Assembly (NCBI GenBank): GCA_945892775.1
Contig: CAMDDP010000007.1
Location: 1 to 64,000 of the forward strand
Direction of reading: 5' to 3'
Length of the DNA stretch: 64,000 nt
DNA from: Chitinophaga pinensis
GTDB lineage: Bacteria > Bacteroidota > Bacteroidia > Chitinophagales > UBA10324
The position numbers and the translations under genes were made by a program. Under the pieces are notes generated by a model. That model ran no database searches. It worked only from the letters and a program-made list of their open reading frames with translations, and was not told the DNA's origin. Below, one piece after another: positions 1 to 10,900 of this stretch (its first letter is position 1; each line of letters starts with the position of its first letter).

Positions 1-147
1 TTTGAAACTTCAGATCCTTCCGGTGAATGGAATGGAAAACTAAATGGTGAGGATTGCGAAATTGGAGTTTATATTTGGGAAGCAAATGCAACTATGTTTA
101 ATGGAAATCATTTGTTCAAAAAAGGAAATGTTACTCTTTTAAGATAG
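1..147 (+). CDS. 3' end of a T9SS type B (gliding motility-associated C-terminal domain) cargo protein
   Basis: The first 48 codons of the window are open in frame 1 and stop at 145-147. They encode the end of a type B sorting domain: a WNGKLNGEDCEIGVYIW stretch followed by KKGNVTLLR at the terminus. The complete type B cargos later in this window end almost identically (KKGNVTLIR and RHGNVTLVR). In this family the roughly 90-residue C-terminal domain directs export by the type IX secretion system, and partner PorP/SprF proteins are often encoded next door. The PorP/SprF gene at 190 follows after 42 bases, so the two are probably co-transcribed. The rest of the gene lies left of the window, so its repeat type and size are unknown. 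Confidence 0.85.
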   Translation, partial: FETSDPSGEWNGKLNGEDCEIGVYIWEANATMFNGNHLFKKGNVTLLR

Positions 148-189
148 AAATTTAATTTTACTAGATAGTTTAATGTATAAAAAAAACGA

Positions 190-1227
190 ATGAAAAAAAT
201 ACTTATAGTTCTTTTAGTTTTACTAAGTAATTTGGTTGGGGCACAGGATCTTCATCTTACTCAGTTTTACATGTCTCCATTAACTTTAAATCCAGCGCTT
301 ACTGGTGTATTTAATGGCAACTATCGATTCACTGGAAATTATAGAAATCAATGGTCAAGTGTAATTGCTAACCCATACGAAACTGTTGCAGGTGCAATTG
401 AATTCTCGGGTAAGTCAGGCGATTTTAATCGGATTGGTGCTGGATTACATATTTTAAGTGACCAGGCAGGAACCTCTCAACTTACCACAAATATTTTTTC
501 CGGTTCCCTTTCTTATAATTTTGCATTATCAAGAAATATGGATTATTTCTTCTCTACAGGTTTAAATGTAGCCTATACACAAAAGAGAATAAATCCATTT
601 TTTCTAACATTTGGAAATCAATATGGGGATGCTGGTTATGACCCCAATAATCCTTCAGGTGAAACTATATCAACGGATAATTATTCATACGCCGATGCAT
701 CGCTTGGTTTTTTATGGTATCATATTAATGGTAAAAGAAATAACCAATTTTTAGGTGCATCTGTTTGGCATGTTAATCGTCCTAATTTGGCATTTATTGA
801 TAATGATTTAGATAAATTATATACCAAAATTGTTGCCCATGCAGGAATGGGATTTCCTATAAGTGGAAAAGCTGATATGACACCTTATTTATTAGCAATG
901 AAACAAGGCCCTCATACTGAATTGGAACTTGGTACTTTATTTAAATTTATTTTAGAGGAAAGAAAAGGGCAATTACTTGGAGGAACTAATTTTTATATCG
1001 GACCATTTTATAGGATAGTTGGAAATCAAGATGTTTTTTTATTTAGCGATGCTTTGATATTAGCTACCAAATTAGATGTTGGCGGCTTTACCTTTGGAAT
1101 GAGCTACGATATTAATGTAAGTGGTTTAGTTCCTGCAAGTGCAAGTAGAGGTGGCCCTGAATTAGCAATTCAATATACTGGTGCATTAAAGCATCAGAGT
1201 TCTAAGGTTTTTTGCCCAAGATTTTAG
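190..1227 (+). CDS. PorP/SprF family T9SS-associated outer-membrane protein
   Basis: A 345-residue protein with a signal peptide of about 18 residues ending in VGAQ. It then has the PorP/SprF hallmark: QDLHLTQFY, SPLTLNPALTG and an NYRNQW motif within the first 55 mature residues. The rest alternates short beta-strand-like segments as expected of an outer-membrane barrel, and it ends GGPELAIQYTG...CPRF. Family members such as Flavobacterium SprF and Porphyromonas PorP are needed for secretion or surface attachment of type B cargos. It lies 42 bases after a type B cargo gene and is followed by a good terminator, so it is probably the last gene of that unit. The paralogue at 17799 shares the start motif and the CPRF end. 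Which cargo it serves is inferred from position only. Confidence 0.93.
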   Translation: MKKILIVLLVLLSNLVGAQDLHLTQFYMSPLTLNPALTGVFNGNYRFTGNYRNQWSSVIANPYETVAGAIEFSGKSGDFNRIGAGLHILSDQAGTSQLTTNIFSGSLSYNFALSRNMDYFFSTGLNVAYTQKRINPFFLTFGNQYGDAGYDPNNPSGETISTDNYSYADASLGFLWYHINGKRNNQFLGASVWHVNRPNLAFIDNDLDKLYTKIVAHAGMGFPISGKADMTPYLLAMKQGPHTELELGTLFKFILEERKGQLLGGTNFYIGPFYRIVGNQDVFLFSDALILATKLDVGGFTFGMSYDINVSGLVPASASRGGPELAIQYTGALKHQSSKVFCPRF

Positions 1228-1250
1228 TTTAAATATTCTAATTTTAATTT

Positions 1251-1281
1251 AAGCCCTGTCCTTAAAAACAGGGCTTTTTTT
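1251..1281 (+). terminator. Rho-independent terminator after PorP/SprF gene
   Basis: A perfect 9-base-pair stem (AAGCCCTGT pairing with ACAGGGCTT) encloses an 8-base loop and runs into a T tract. It lies 24 bases after the stop codon at 1227 and closes the upstream cargo-PorP unit. Confidence 0.9.
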
Positions 1282-1432
1282 ATGTAAAATGCTATTTTTA
1301 TTAGTTTCTATTAATGTTTTAGAATATAAGGACTATTTATTTAATTTTAACAGTATAAAAACTAACCATAAAGGTGTAACCTTTTATATATATATATGGT
1401 ATAAGTATAAAAAACAACCAAAAAAAAACGCC

Positions 1433-1651
1433 ATGTCACCACAAGAACACCTTGAATTCTTAATCTCTCATTATGAAGTAAAATTTCCACAGTTAGAATC
1501 TCCGATGAACTGGTTGCAATTAAAAACTGCAGAGGAGTTGATTGACGCTTTTAAGTTAGCAAAAAAGCAACCAATAACTAAGGATCATTTTATAATGGGA
1601 AAGAGAAAGGTTAAAAAACTAATTAAAATGGGTATGTTAGAAATAGCTTAA
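1433..1651 (+). CDS. Small conserved-looking hypothetical protein (72 aa)
   Basis: I place the start at the ATG at 1433, giving MSPQEHLEFLISHYEV. The frame is open back to an ATG at 1289, but the upstream 48 codons overlap the terminator region and read as AT-rich non-coding sequence. The 72-residue product is probably helical and cytoplasmic, with a very basic C-terminal third (GKRKVKKLIKMG). There is no signal peptide or membrane segment. I do not recognise the family. It stands alone between the terminator at 1251-1281 and the giant adhesin gene, next to another tiny open frame at 1667. Ordinary amino-acid composition and a clear A-rich stretch just before the ATG support it as a real gene. 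Confidence 0.6.
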   Translation: MSPQEHLEFLISHYEVKFPQLESPMNWLQLKTAEELIDAFKLAKKQPITKDHFIMGKRKVKKLIKMGMLEIA

Positions 1652-1666
1652 TTTAAACTTCACTAT

Positions 1667-1837
1667 ATGCTTAACTTCAGTACTTTAGTTGCAGGAACTC
1701 ACATTATTTTAAAGATGAAAAATGATGATGATGGTGCCGACAGCCCTGCAAAAACATTTGATTTTTACTTGAAAAAGAAAAATCGTAGACCAAGGTCGAA
1801 ATCCCTAAAGAAGTTTAAAAAATCTGACTCGAATTAG
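1667..1837 (+). CDS. Possible small basic-tailed peptide (56 aa)
   Basis: The frame from ATG 1667 to TAG 1835-1837 encodes 56 residues. An internal ATG at 1715 would give a 40-residue version starting MKNDDDGADSP. The product has an acidic patch (NDDDGAD) followed by a strongly basic tail (KKKNRRPRSKSLKKFKK), a pattern typical of small nucleic-acid-binding or ribosome-associated peptides. That role is only inference. It starts 15 bases after the 72-residue gene and may be co-transcribed with it. No family is recognised, and it could be a chance open frame. Confidence 0.35.
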   Translation: MLNFSTLVAGTHIILKMKNDDDGADSPAKTFDFYLKKKNRRPRSKSLKKFKKSDSN

Positions 1838-1868
1838 GTATTTAAATTTCAAAAAATATTTTTTCTAA

Positions 1869-1900
1869 TTGGAATAATTCATTAGATTTTATTATCTTTA
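1869..1900 (+). promoter_or_regulatory. Candidate promoter for the giant adhesin gene
   Basis: TTG at 1869-1871 and TATCTTTA at 1893-1900 are 21 bases apart. This resembles the Bacteroidota -33 TTG / -7 TAnnTTTG promoter with one mismatch in the -7 box. It would give a leader of roughly 65 bases before the ATG at 1975. The region is AT-rich, so chance matches are possible. Confidence 0.3.
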
Positions 1901-1974
1901 CCCTTAATAAAATGGTGAAAATACTGGGTAACTATATATAGGTTTTTTAGTATAAAGATAAATAAACCTAGAAG

Positions 1975-4900
1975 ATGGGCCTCACTAGTTTTTGGAGATC
2001 TTTTTTGATCTTCAAAATATTATTAATTTTTTTTAGCTTTGGAATAAAATCAAAGCCTATTGCGAATAATGCTTTTTCTAGTGCTGATACCGTAATAGCA
2101 AATGCAGGCACCGATAAATTAATTTGTGTTGGAAGCAGTACATTGTTAATAGCTACTGGGGGGGCATCGTATTTATGGAGTCCTACAGTTGGTTTAAGCA
2201 ATGTAAATATTTCATCTCCTATTGCCTCTCCAATTATTACAACAACTTATGTTGTTATTGCAAGTAATATTTATGGTTTTTATGACACCGATACAGTTGT
2301 GGTCACAGTAAATAATTCACCGCAAATTTCTTCTCTTCTAGCTGATAACGATACCTGCTCTAATGGCAATGCTTCTGCGACTGTAATTGCTGTTGGGGGC
2401 ACTTTGCCATTTTCTTATTTATGGAATACAATTCCTGCACAAGTAAATTCAATTGCAAATTCTCTTTTTGGTGGAAACACCTACACAGTAATTGTAACTG
2501 ATGTAAATACATGTACTGTTTCTCAATCTATTTTCATAAATGAATTGCCTGGGCCAATAATTAACGCCTATGGAATTTCTAGTACATGCAGTAATTCAAA
2601 TGGAACTGGTGCTGTTAATGTTGTTGGTGGAAATGGTGTTTATTCTTTTTTGTGGAATACAGCCGCTACCTCTCAATCTATAAATAACCTTCTGGCAGGG
2701 CAATACAATGTAACAGTTATTGACAATTTTAATTGTATGGTAACTGATAGCTTTTCTATTGTCGATTTATCAGGTCCAACGGCTGTTATTATTCCATCCA
2801 ACCCTACATGTGAGCAGAACAATGGATCTTTAAATCTTATTGTTTATGGAAGTAATCTACCTTTTAGTTATTTATGGAGTAACGGATCAACGGTGCAAAA
2901 TCAATCAAATCTTTCGCCGGGGGATTATTCAGTTGTAGTTACTGATTTTTATGGATGTGTTTACTTGGTAACTGATTCAATTGTGAATCAGTCGAGTCCG
3001 GTTTTAAGTGGGGTTATGACAAACGCAACCTGCCATTCAAGCAATGGTGCAATTGATCTAACTATTTTAGGAGGTACGGCTCCGTTTATTATTAATTGGA
3101 ATAGTGGATCTTATTCAACCGAAGATTTAACTTCTGTATCGTCGGGTAACTATAGTGTTGTAGTTACTGATATAAATGGCTGTAGCGCAACTGCCATATT
3201 TACTATTGGAGATACACCCATTCCGACATTAGCTTTTTCAATAATTTCATCGACTTGTGGAGATGTCAATGGTAGTATTGACCTAATTGTAACAGGGGGC
3301 ATCGCTCCTTATTCATACATATGGTGGAATGGTGAAACCACCGAGGATATTAATAATTTTCCAGCAGGATCTTATGGTGTCACTGTTATTGGGTCGGATG
3401 GTTGTTTGGCAAATACTATAGTAGCACTCAATGATCTTACTGCTCCTGATTTAATAGTTTCACAGATTGATAACACATGCGGCTTTAATAACGGGAGTAT
3501 TTCTTTAACTGTTTCCGGGGGAACTCTTCCATATACCTATGGATGGAGTGGGGGCGAAACCACACAAAATATTAGCGGCCTAGCAATTGGAACTTATACT
3601 GTAACTGTTTCGGATGCTAATGGTTGCTTGGGATTTGGTAATACAATTTTAATTAATAATCCTGGGGCAACACTTTCTTCATTTCCCAATAGTTCAACCT
3701 GTGGAAGTGCAAATGGTGAATTAAGTTTGATTGTAACGGCTGGTACTTCACCTTTTACTTATTTATGGAATAATGGAGCAACTACTCAAAATTTAAACAA
3801 TGTTCTGTCGGGGATTTATAACGTTACAGTTATTGATGCAAACAACTGTGTTTCACTTTTAGCTGATACAATAAATAATATTAGCGGGCTGTCATTAGTA
3901 TACACCACCGAAAATTCTACTTGTGGAAACAATAATGGCTTTATAGATATTGCTGTTTTGGGCGGCTCACCACCTTTTTCATTTGATTGGAACAGTGGAA
4001 CTTATACAACTGAAGATTTAATTAATATTTCTTCTGGAATTTATAATGTCATTGTTACAGATCAAAATGGGTGCACATCAAATGCATCAGCTACCTTAGA
4101 TAATATTAATGGACCATTGCTTTTTACTGTATACATAAATTCAACTTGTGGAAATTCAAATGGAAGTATTGATTTGTCAACTTCTGGTGGTACGGCACCA
4201 TTTTCTTATAATTGGAATGCAGGTCAATTTTTTACGGAAGATGTTTTCAACCTTCCTCCTGATTTGTACTCGGTTGTTGTAACGGATTCAAATAATTGTC
4301 AGGTCACATTAACTCAGTTTGTAAATAATATATCGGCACCAATAGCAAGTTCAATTATTACTGATGCAACTTGTACTTTGGGCAATGGAGAAATTTCAAT
4401 TGCTATTTCAGGTGGTATTGTTCCTTTTGTATTTATTTGGAGTAATGGTTTAACTACTCAAAACATACAGAACCTTACACCGGGAATTTATGGAACAACA
4501 ATTACTGATGCTAATTCTTGTTCCACCTTTATTTCTTCAATAGTTAGTGATGTTGCTTCACCCTATTTAACTTTTGCTACAACAAGTGCTAGTTGTGAAA
4601 ATAATAATGGAAGTATTGACCTTACATTAATAAATGGAACTTCGCCTTTTAATTTTCTATGGAACACCGGTGCAACAACTCAGGATTTAGATTTGTTAGT
4701 AGCAGGTATTTATTCTTTGACCACAACTGATGGAATTGGATGTTCTGTTGTTAATTCTTTTAATGTTAATGGTTCATTGTTGCCTCAATTATCACTTTCA
4801 TCATCAAATGCAAATTGTAATCAATCTGATGGCAGTATTGATTTAATCGTTTTTGGAGGTGTGTTACCATATGACTTTTTATGGAGCAATAATGAAACAA

Positions 4901-7900
4901 CTGAAGATATTGATAGTGTTATTGCGGCTTATTATTCTGTAATAGTAACCGACTCTATTGGCTGCTTTATTATTGATTCAGTTTTTGTTGGTTATACATC
5001 GGGCCCAATTGCTATAGCAAATGTTATTCAGCCATCCTGTTCTATTGCAACTGGATCGATAGACTTATCTGTCGTTGGAGGAACCGTACCATATATTTTC
5101 CAATGGAGTAATTTTGCCACATCTGAAGATTTGCTATTGCTGGCTGGTGGAACTTATTCTGTAACAGTAAGCGATGGATCGGGCTGTCAGACTTTTGGAA
5201 CTTTTTCACTCATTGGTGTTTCGCCCATAAACCTGAGTGTCACCAATGTTGTTCCAATCTGTTTGGGCGGTGCTACAATAATTACAGCTTCAGGTGCTTC
5301 AACTTATTCTTGGGCCCCAAGCTTTGGTCTGTCGACTACTTCTGGAGCAAATGTTCTGGCCTCTCCCAATGTTAGTATGACTTATACAGTAACTGGATAT
5401 GATTTAGTTGGATGCTTTGATACTGTTTCTGTCACTTTAATTGTTAATCCATTAGTTCCCATTTCGTCTTCTGCATCAGCGGGAACTATTTGCTACGGTG
5501 ATTCTGCTTTAATAGTAGTAACTGGCGGTTCATCATTAATATGGTCTCCAGTAGCAAGTTTGAGTTTTATTTCCATGCATAGTGCTTATGCTGTTCCGAC
5601 TTCTTTAACAACTTATACCATTATTGAGACAAGTGCATTTGGTTGTTCTTCATCAACAAGTGTTGTGATTGATGTTATGCCTCAATATGCAATTACAGTT
5701 TCATCACCGGATACTAGCTTGTGTGCTGGCGAAAGTACTACCCTTATTTCAAGTGGGGCATTGTTATACACGTGGTCTCCATCCACTGGTTTAAATGCAA
5801 CCACAGGTTCAAATGTGAATGCTACGCCAACACAAACAACAAAATATTTTGTAACAGGAATAAATGGAGATGGGTGTAATACTTCAGATTCGATAATTAT
5901 AATTGTTCATCCACCTGTGGTAATTAATGTTAATCCTTTTAATCCAACTATTTGTGTTGGTTCATCAATAAGCCTAACTGTTTCAGGTGCAGTAAATTAT
6001 ATCTGGGCGCCATCAGCAGGTTTAAATACAGTAATTGGCTCAACTATTATTGCAACGCCTTCCTCATCAACTACTTACACTGTCACTGGAACTGACAGCT
6101 TTGGCTGTAATGGATATAATGCAGTAATAGTTGCTATTGGGACATCGTTATCTCTCTACTTAAATAATAGTTCGCCAGTAATATGTTTAGGCATTCCTGA
6201 TAGTATAGTTGTGAGTGGGTCTTCCTCAGCAATTTATAGTTGGACACCCTCGGTAAATTATCTTGATGCATTAGGACTTAATGTAAGTGTTAATCCTGCT
6301 GTAAATACAACCTATACTTTAACTGCTATTGACATAAATGGATGTTCTGGATTTACAACAGTCGCTGTTACTGTTAATTCTCCCCCAATTATAAACTCAA
6401 CAAACGCACAAGCTTGTTTGGGAACTTCTACTTCACTTTCAGTTAATGGAACATTAAATTATACATGGACACCTTCCGTTGGGTTAAGTGGTTCAACTGG
6501 AAATACTCAAATTGCTGCACCTGGCTTTACAACAACCTATACAATTATTGGTACTGATATAAATGGCTGTGCTGATACAACGCAATCAGTTTTTATTGTG
6601 AACCCTTTACCTACCTTAACTACTATTTCTTCTTCAACTTCAATTTGTAATGGAAGTTCGGCTACTATAACTGCGAATGGAGCAAGCATATATCAATGGA
6701 CTCCTACCATTGGGTTGAGTGCTACTTCAGGATCTGTAGTAGTTGCTCAGCCAATAGGAAGTACTACCTATACAATATTTGGAACTAATCCTGCAGGGTG
6801 TACAAATTCTGTTAATACGGTTATTTATGTTGGAGCACCAGTTGCGATCATTAATACTCCCATCTATCCATCTATTTGTTCGGGCGACAGTTTGATGATT
6901 ACCCTCAGTGGAGCATCAACTTATCTATGGACTCCAAGTGCGGGATTAAATACCTCAATAGGCGCAATAGTAGTTTCTACACCAATATCATCAACAAATT
7001 ATTTAGTTATTGGAACAGATGTTAATGGGTGTACAGGGTTTACGACAATTGACATAACAGTCAACCCTAATATTGTGATGAATGGGGCAAGTCAATCAAT
7101 TTGTTTTGGTCAAAGCGTTCCGTTGTATTCAAGTGGTGCATATTTTTATATATGGAATTCAGACTTAACATTAAACAGTTATTATGATTCAACAGTAATT
7201 GCATCGCCCTTAATAAATACAACGTATACGCTTACCGGAATGAATATGTATGGATGTACTGATACTGCTTTGTACTCTGTTAACATAAATCCGTTACCCA
7301 ATGTTTTGTTGAATGGATTGGATCCATTTTATTGTTCCAATTCTATTCTTGATACTTTAATGATGAATCCTCAAGGAGGAATTCTATTTGGCCCGGGAAT
7401 TTTAGGGAATAGCTTTAACCCATCATTGGCAGGAACAGGGGGACCCTATTATATAACTTATTCCTATTTTGATTCTTTAGGTTGTTCTAATTTTGACATT
7501 GATACCACTTTTGTAAATGGAGCGGCTTTAATAACATCAACCACCTCAAGCCCAGTTATTTGCTATGGATCATCAGCCATACTATCATCTTTTGGGGGTA
7601 TATCTTATACCTGGTTCCCTTCAACAGGATTAAGCAGTACATCAGGGGCAGTGGTTATTGCAAGTCCAAGTTCAACAACAACTTATATTGTAACAGGTAT
7701 AGATGCCAATGGCTGCCTGGGGGTAGATTCGGTGATTGTTACTGTGGCTCCTTCAATTCAATTTTTAATTTTTGTTGCAAACGATTCTATTTGTATTGGA
7801 GCCTCAACAATAATTTCGGTTTCAGGGGCTTTAAATTATCTGTGGTCGCCTTCAATACAGTCTTCTAATTCAGATGGAAGCAGCATAGTTGTATCACCAT

Positions 7901-10900
7901 TGATTAATACAACTTTTACAGTTATTGCAACTGATTCAAATGGATGTTTTAAGGACACTACAGTTACTGTTAATGTTATTTCTCACCCAATTATTATTGT
8001 TAATAATCCTATTGTTTGTGCTGGGGATTCTGCGCTAATTATTGCCCAAGGGGCAACAACATATAATTGGCTACCAATTTTATTAACTGGCGATGCTGTT
8101 ATGGTTCAACCGTTAGTTACTACTTCATATACTGTAATTGGCTTTGCAAATTCATGCACCGATACGACTGTTGCAATTGTGAGCGTGCTTTCATCTCCTG
8201 TTCTATCAGTAAATTCGGATACTATTTGTTCGGGGGCACAAGCATTACTTTTTGCAAATGGGGCATCAAATTACACTTGGCTTCCAGGTGGAATGGCTGG
8301 AAATTCAATATTTGTTTCTCCTCTTACAAATACTACCTACACTTTAATTGGAAATAATAGTTCATGTTGGGATACTATAAACACAATTGTAGTTGTGAAC
8401 CCAATTCCTGGTGTCAGTTTTAGTGGGTTACAATTAAATTATTGTCCCTCTTCAAATCCTGATACCTTGTTAGGAAATCCAATTGGTGGAATTTTTAATG
8501 GGGTAGGAGTAGTTGGAAATATTTTTTATCCGAATCTTGTTTCAGGCTCTTCTTCAACAATCACTTATTCATATAGTGACATAAATAGTTGTTTGGCATC
8601 TGATACGCAGACAACAATTTTGAATGGAGCTGTATTGCTAAATGTAAACCCAACAATAAGTACGATGTGTTCATTTTCTACTGTTTCAATTACAGCAAGT
8701 GGGGCAACTAATTATTTTTGGTCACCTTCAATAGGTTTGAATGTTACAACAGGTTCAACGGTTATTGCTTCCCCTTCAATTAGTACTACCTACACTGTAA
8801 CAGGGGGAAATACGAACGGTTGTTCTGCTCAAGCTACTTCAATAGTTAATATTGGTTCAAATATTATAGTTAATATTTCTGCTTCTAATGATAGTATTTG
8901 TCTTGGTCAAACTGTACTGCTTTCTGCTTTTGGTGGCACTACTTATTCCTGGTCACCTGCCATTAACTTAAGTTCAACATCAGGTAGTATTATAACTGCA
9001 CAACCCTTAGTTAATATTACCTACACGGTAACAGGATCAAATGTTTCTGGATGTTCAGGCCAAGCAATTATTCCAATAACTATACTTCCAAGTCCAATTG
9101 TAACAGTTACAGCCGACACTATTTGTTCCGGTGAATTCGCTTCATTGGTGGCAAGTGGAGCAATGGACTATCAATGGTCGACAAATGATTTAGGAAACGC
9201 TATTTCAGTTAATCCAACAATGACAACCTCTTATACTGTTATTGGAATTAATAGTATTTGTTCTGATACGGTATCCACGCTCGTTACTGTAAATGCATTG
9301 CCTATTATTAGTGCAATTTCATCAGGAAGTTTTATTTGTAACGGGGGAACAGTTCAGGTGAATGCAAGTGGTGCCGTAACTTATATATGGTCTCCTTCTA
9401 TAGGTTTGAATACGATAACAGGTGCAACAGTTACGGTTTCAATAGCTGCTTCAACAACTTATACTTTGAGCGGTATGGATTTAAATGGGTGTACAAATAG
9501 CCAAACTATTCCCATTGGTGTTGGGTTGCCTGTTAATATCAATACTAATTTTTCTGATACTTCCATTTGTTTTGGACAGTCTGTATTGCTATATGTTAAC
9601 GGTGCTAGTAGTTATACATGGTCACCTTCAATAGGGTTATCAGATTCAACCGGAGCAACTGTTATTGCAACTCCAATGGTTTCAACTACATATTCAGTTA
9701 CTGGAATTGATATTAATGGGTGTACTGCCATTTCGATTATTATAGTGAATGTTAATTCGCTTCCACTAGTTGTTGCTTCTGCTACCTCTCTTTCTTTATG
9801 TGGTTCTGGGAGCACAATGTTAATGGCTTCTGGTGGGATTAATTATTTCTGGAGTCCCTCTATTGGCTTATCATTAACAACAGGAAGTGTAATTCAGGCG
9901 CAACCCAATTCGTCAATTGTCTATACTGTAACTGGAACTGATACGCTTGGTTGTTCGGATAATTCTTCAGTAAATATTTTTGTGTATCCAGATCCGGTAA
10001 TAGTTATTGTAAGTACAAATCCAACATTATGTCTTGGTGCAAGTACTTTATTAAGTGTAACTGGTTCGAGTATTTATACTTGGTCTCCTTCTACAAATCT
10101 TAATTCAACAACATCAAATTCAGTTATAGCTAACCCAAGTATTACAACTACTTACATTGTCAGTTCAATTGATTCTAATGGATGTTCTGCCTTATCAACT
10201 ACAGTTGTGACTGTTCAGTCGCCAATAATTATTAGTGCTTCAGCAATTGATTCAACCTTGTGTTTTGGTCAGTCAACTGTTTTATCTGTTACTGGATCAG
10301 TAAATTATGATTGGAGCCCTTCAAATGGTTTGAGTTCAACTTCTGGTGCTTCTGTTATTGCAAATCCTATTATTAATACAACTTACATAGTAAACGGATA
10401 TGATTCTTTCGGCTGTCAGTCAATTGCAACAGTAGCGGTATTTGTTTATTCATTTTCATCTGTTGTTATTCCAGTTGTTGCGCCGATATGTGCTGGAGAC
10501 TTTGCAACACTTATAGCTACAGGGGCAGTAAATTATTTGTGGTCGACTACTATGTTAGGGGACTCAATTATTGTAAACCCTTTAATTAATACAAGTTACA
10601 ATGTAATCGGAACAGATGCAAATGGATGCACATCCAATGACACGGCTCAAGTAGTCGTTTATAATGCACCAATTGTTTCTGTTACTTCTAATCAAATTAA
10701 TTTCTGTCAAGGACAAACAATATTTCTTACTGCTAATGGGGCAAATTCTTATGAGTGGTATCCATCATTAGGATTAAGTTCGACAACTGGAGGAATTGTT
10801 TCTGCATCTCCAACATCAAATACAACTTATAGTGTAGTTGGGTCTAACAGTAATGGATGCACTGATTTAAGCACGATTGAAATAATTGTTTTTCAAATGC

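Noticed and set aside
1289-1432. N-terminal extension of the 72-residue gene to an ATG at 1289
   Set aside because: The extra 48 codons start 8 bases after the terminator and encode AT-rich Tyr/Lys/Ile-heavy sequence; ATG 1433 is a better start.
7560-8357. Open frames of about 100 residues in another frame of the giant adhesin gene
   Set aside because: They arise from repetitive codon patterns of the main frame (Cys/Tyr/Asn-rich products) and have no independent support.
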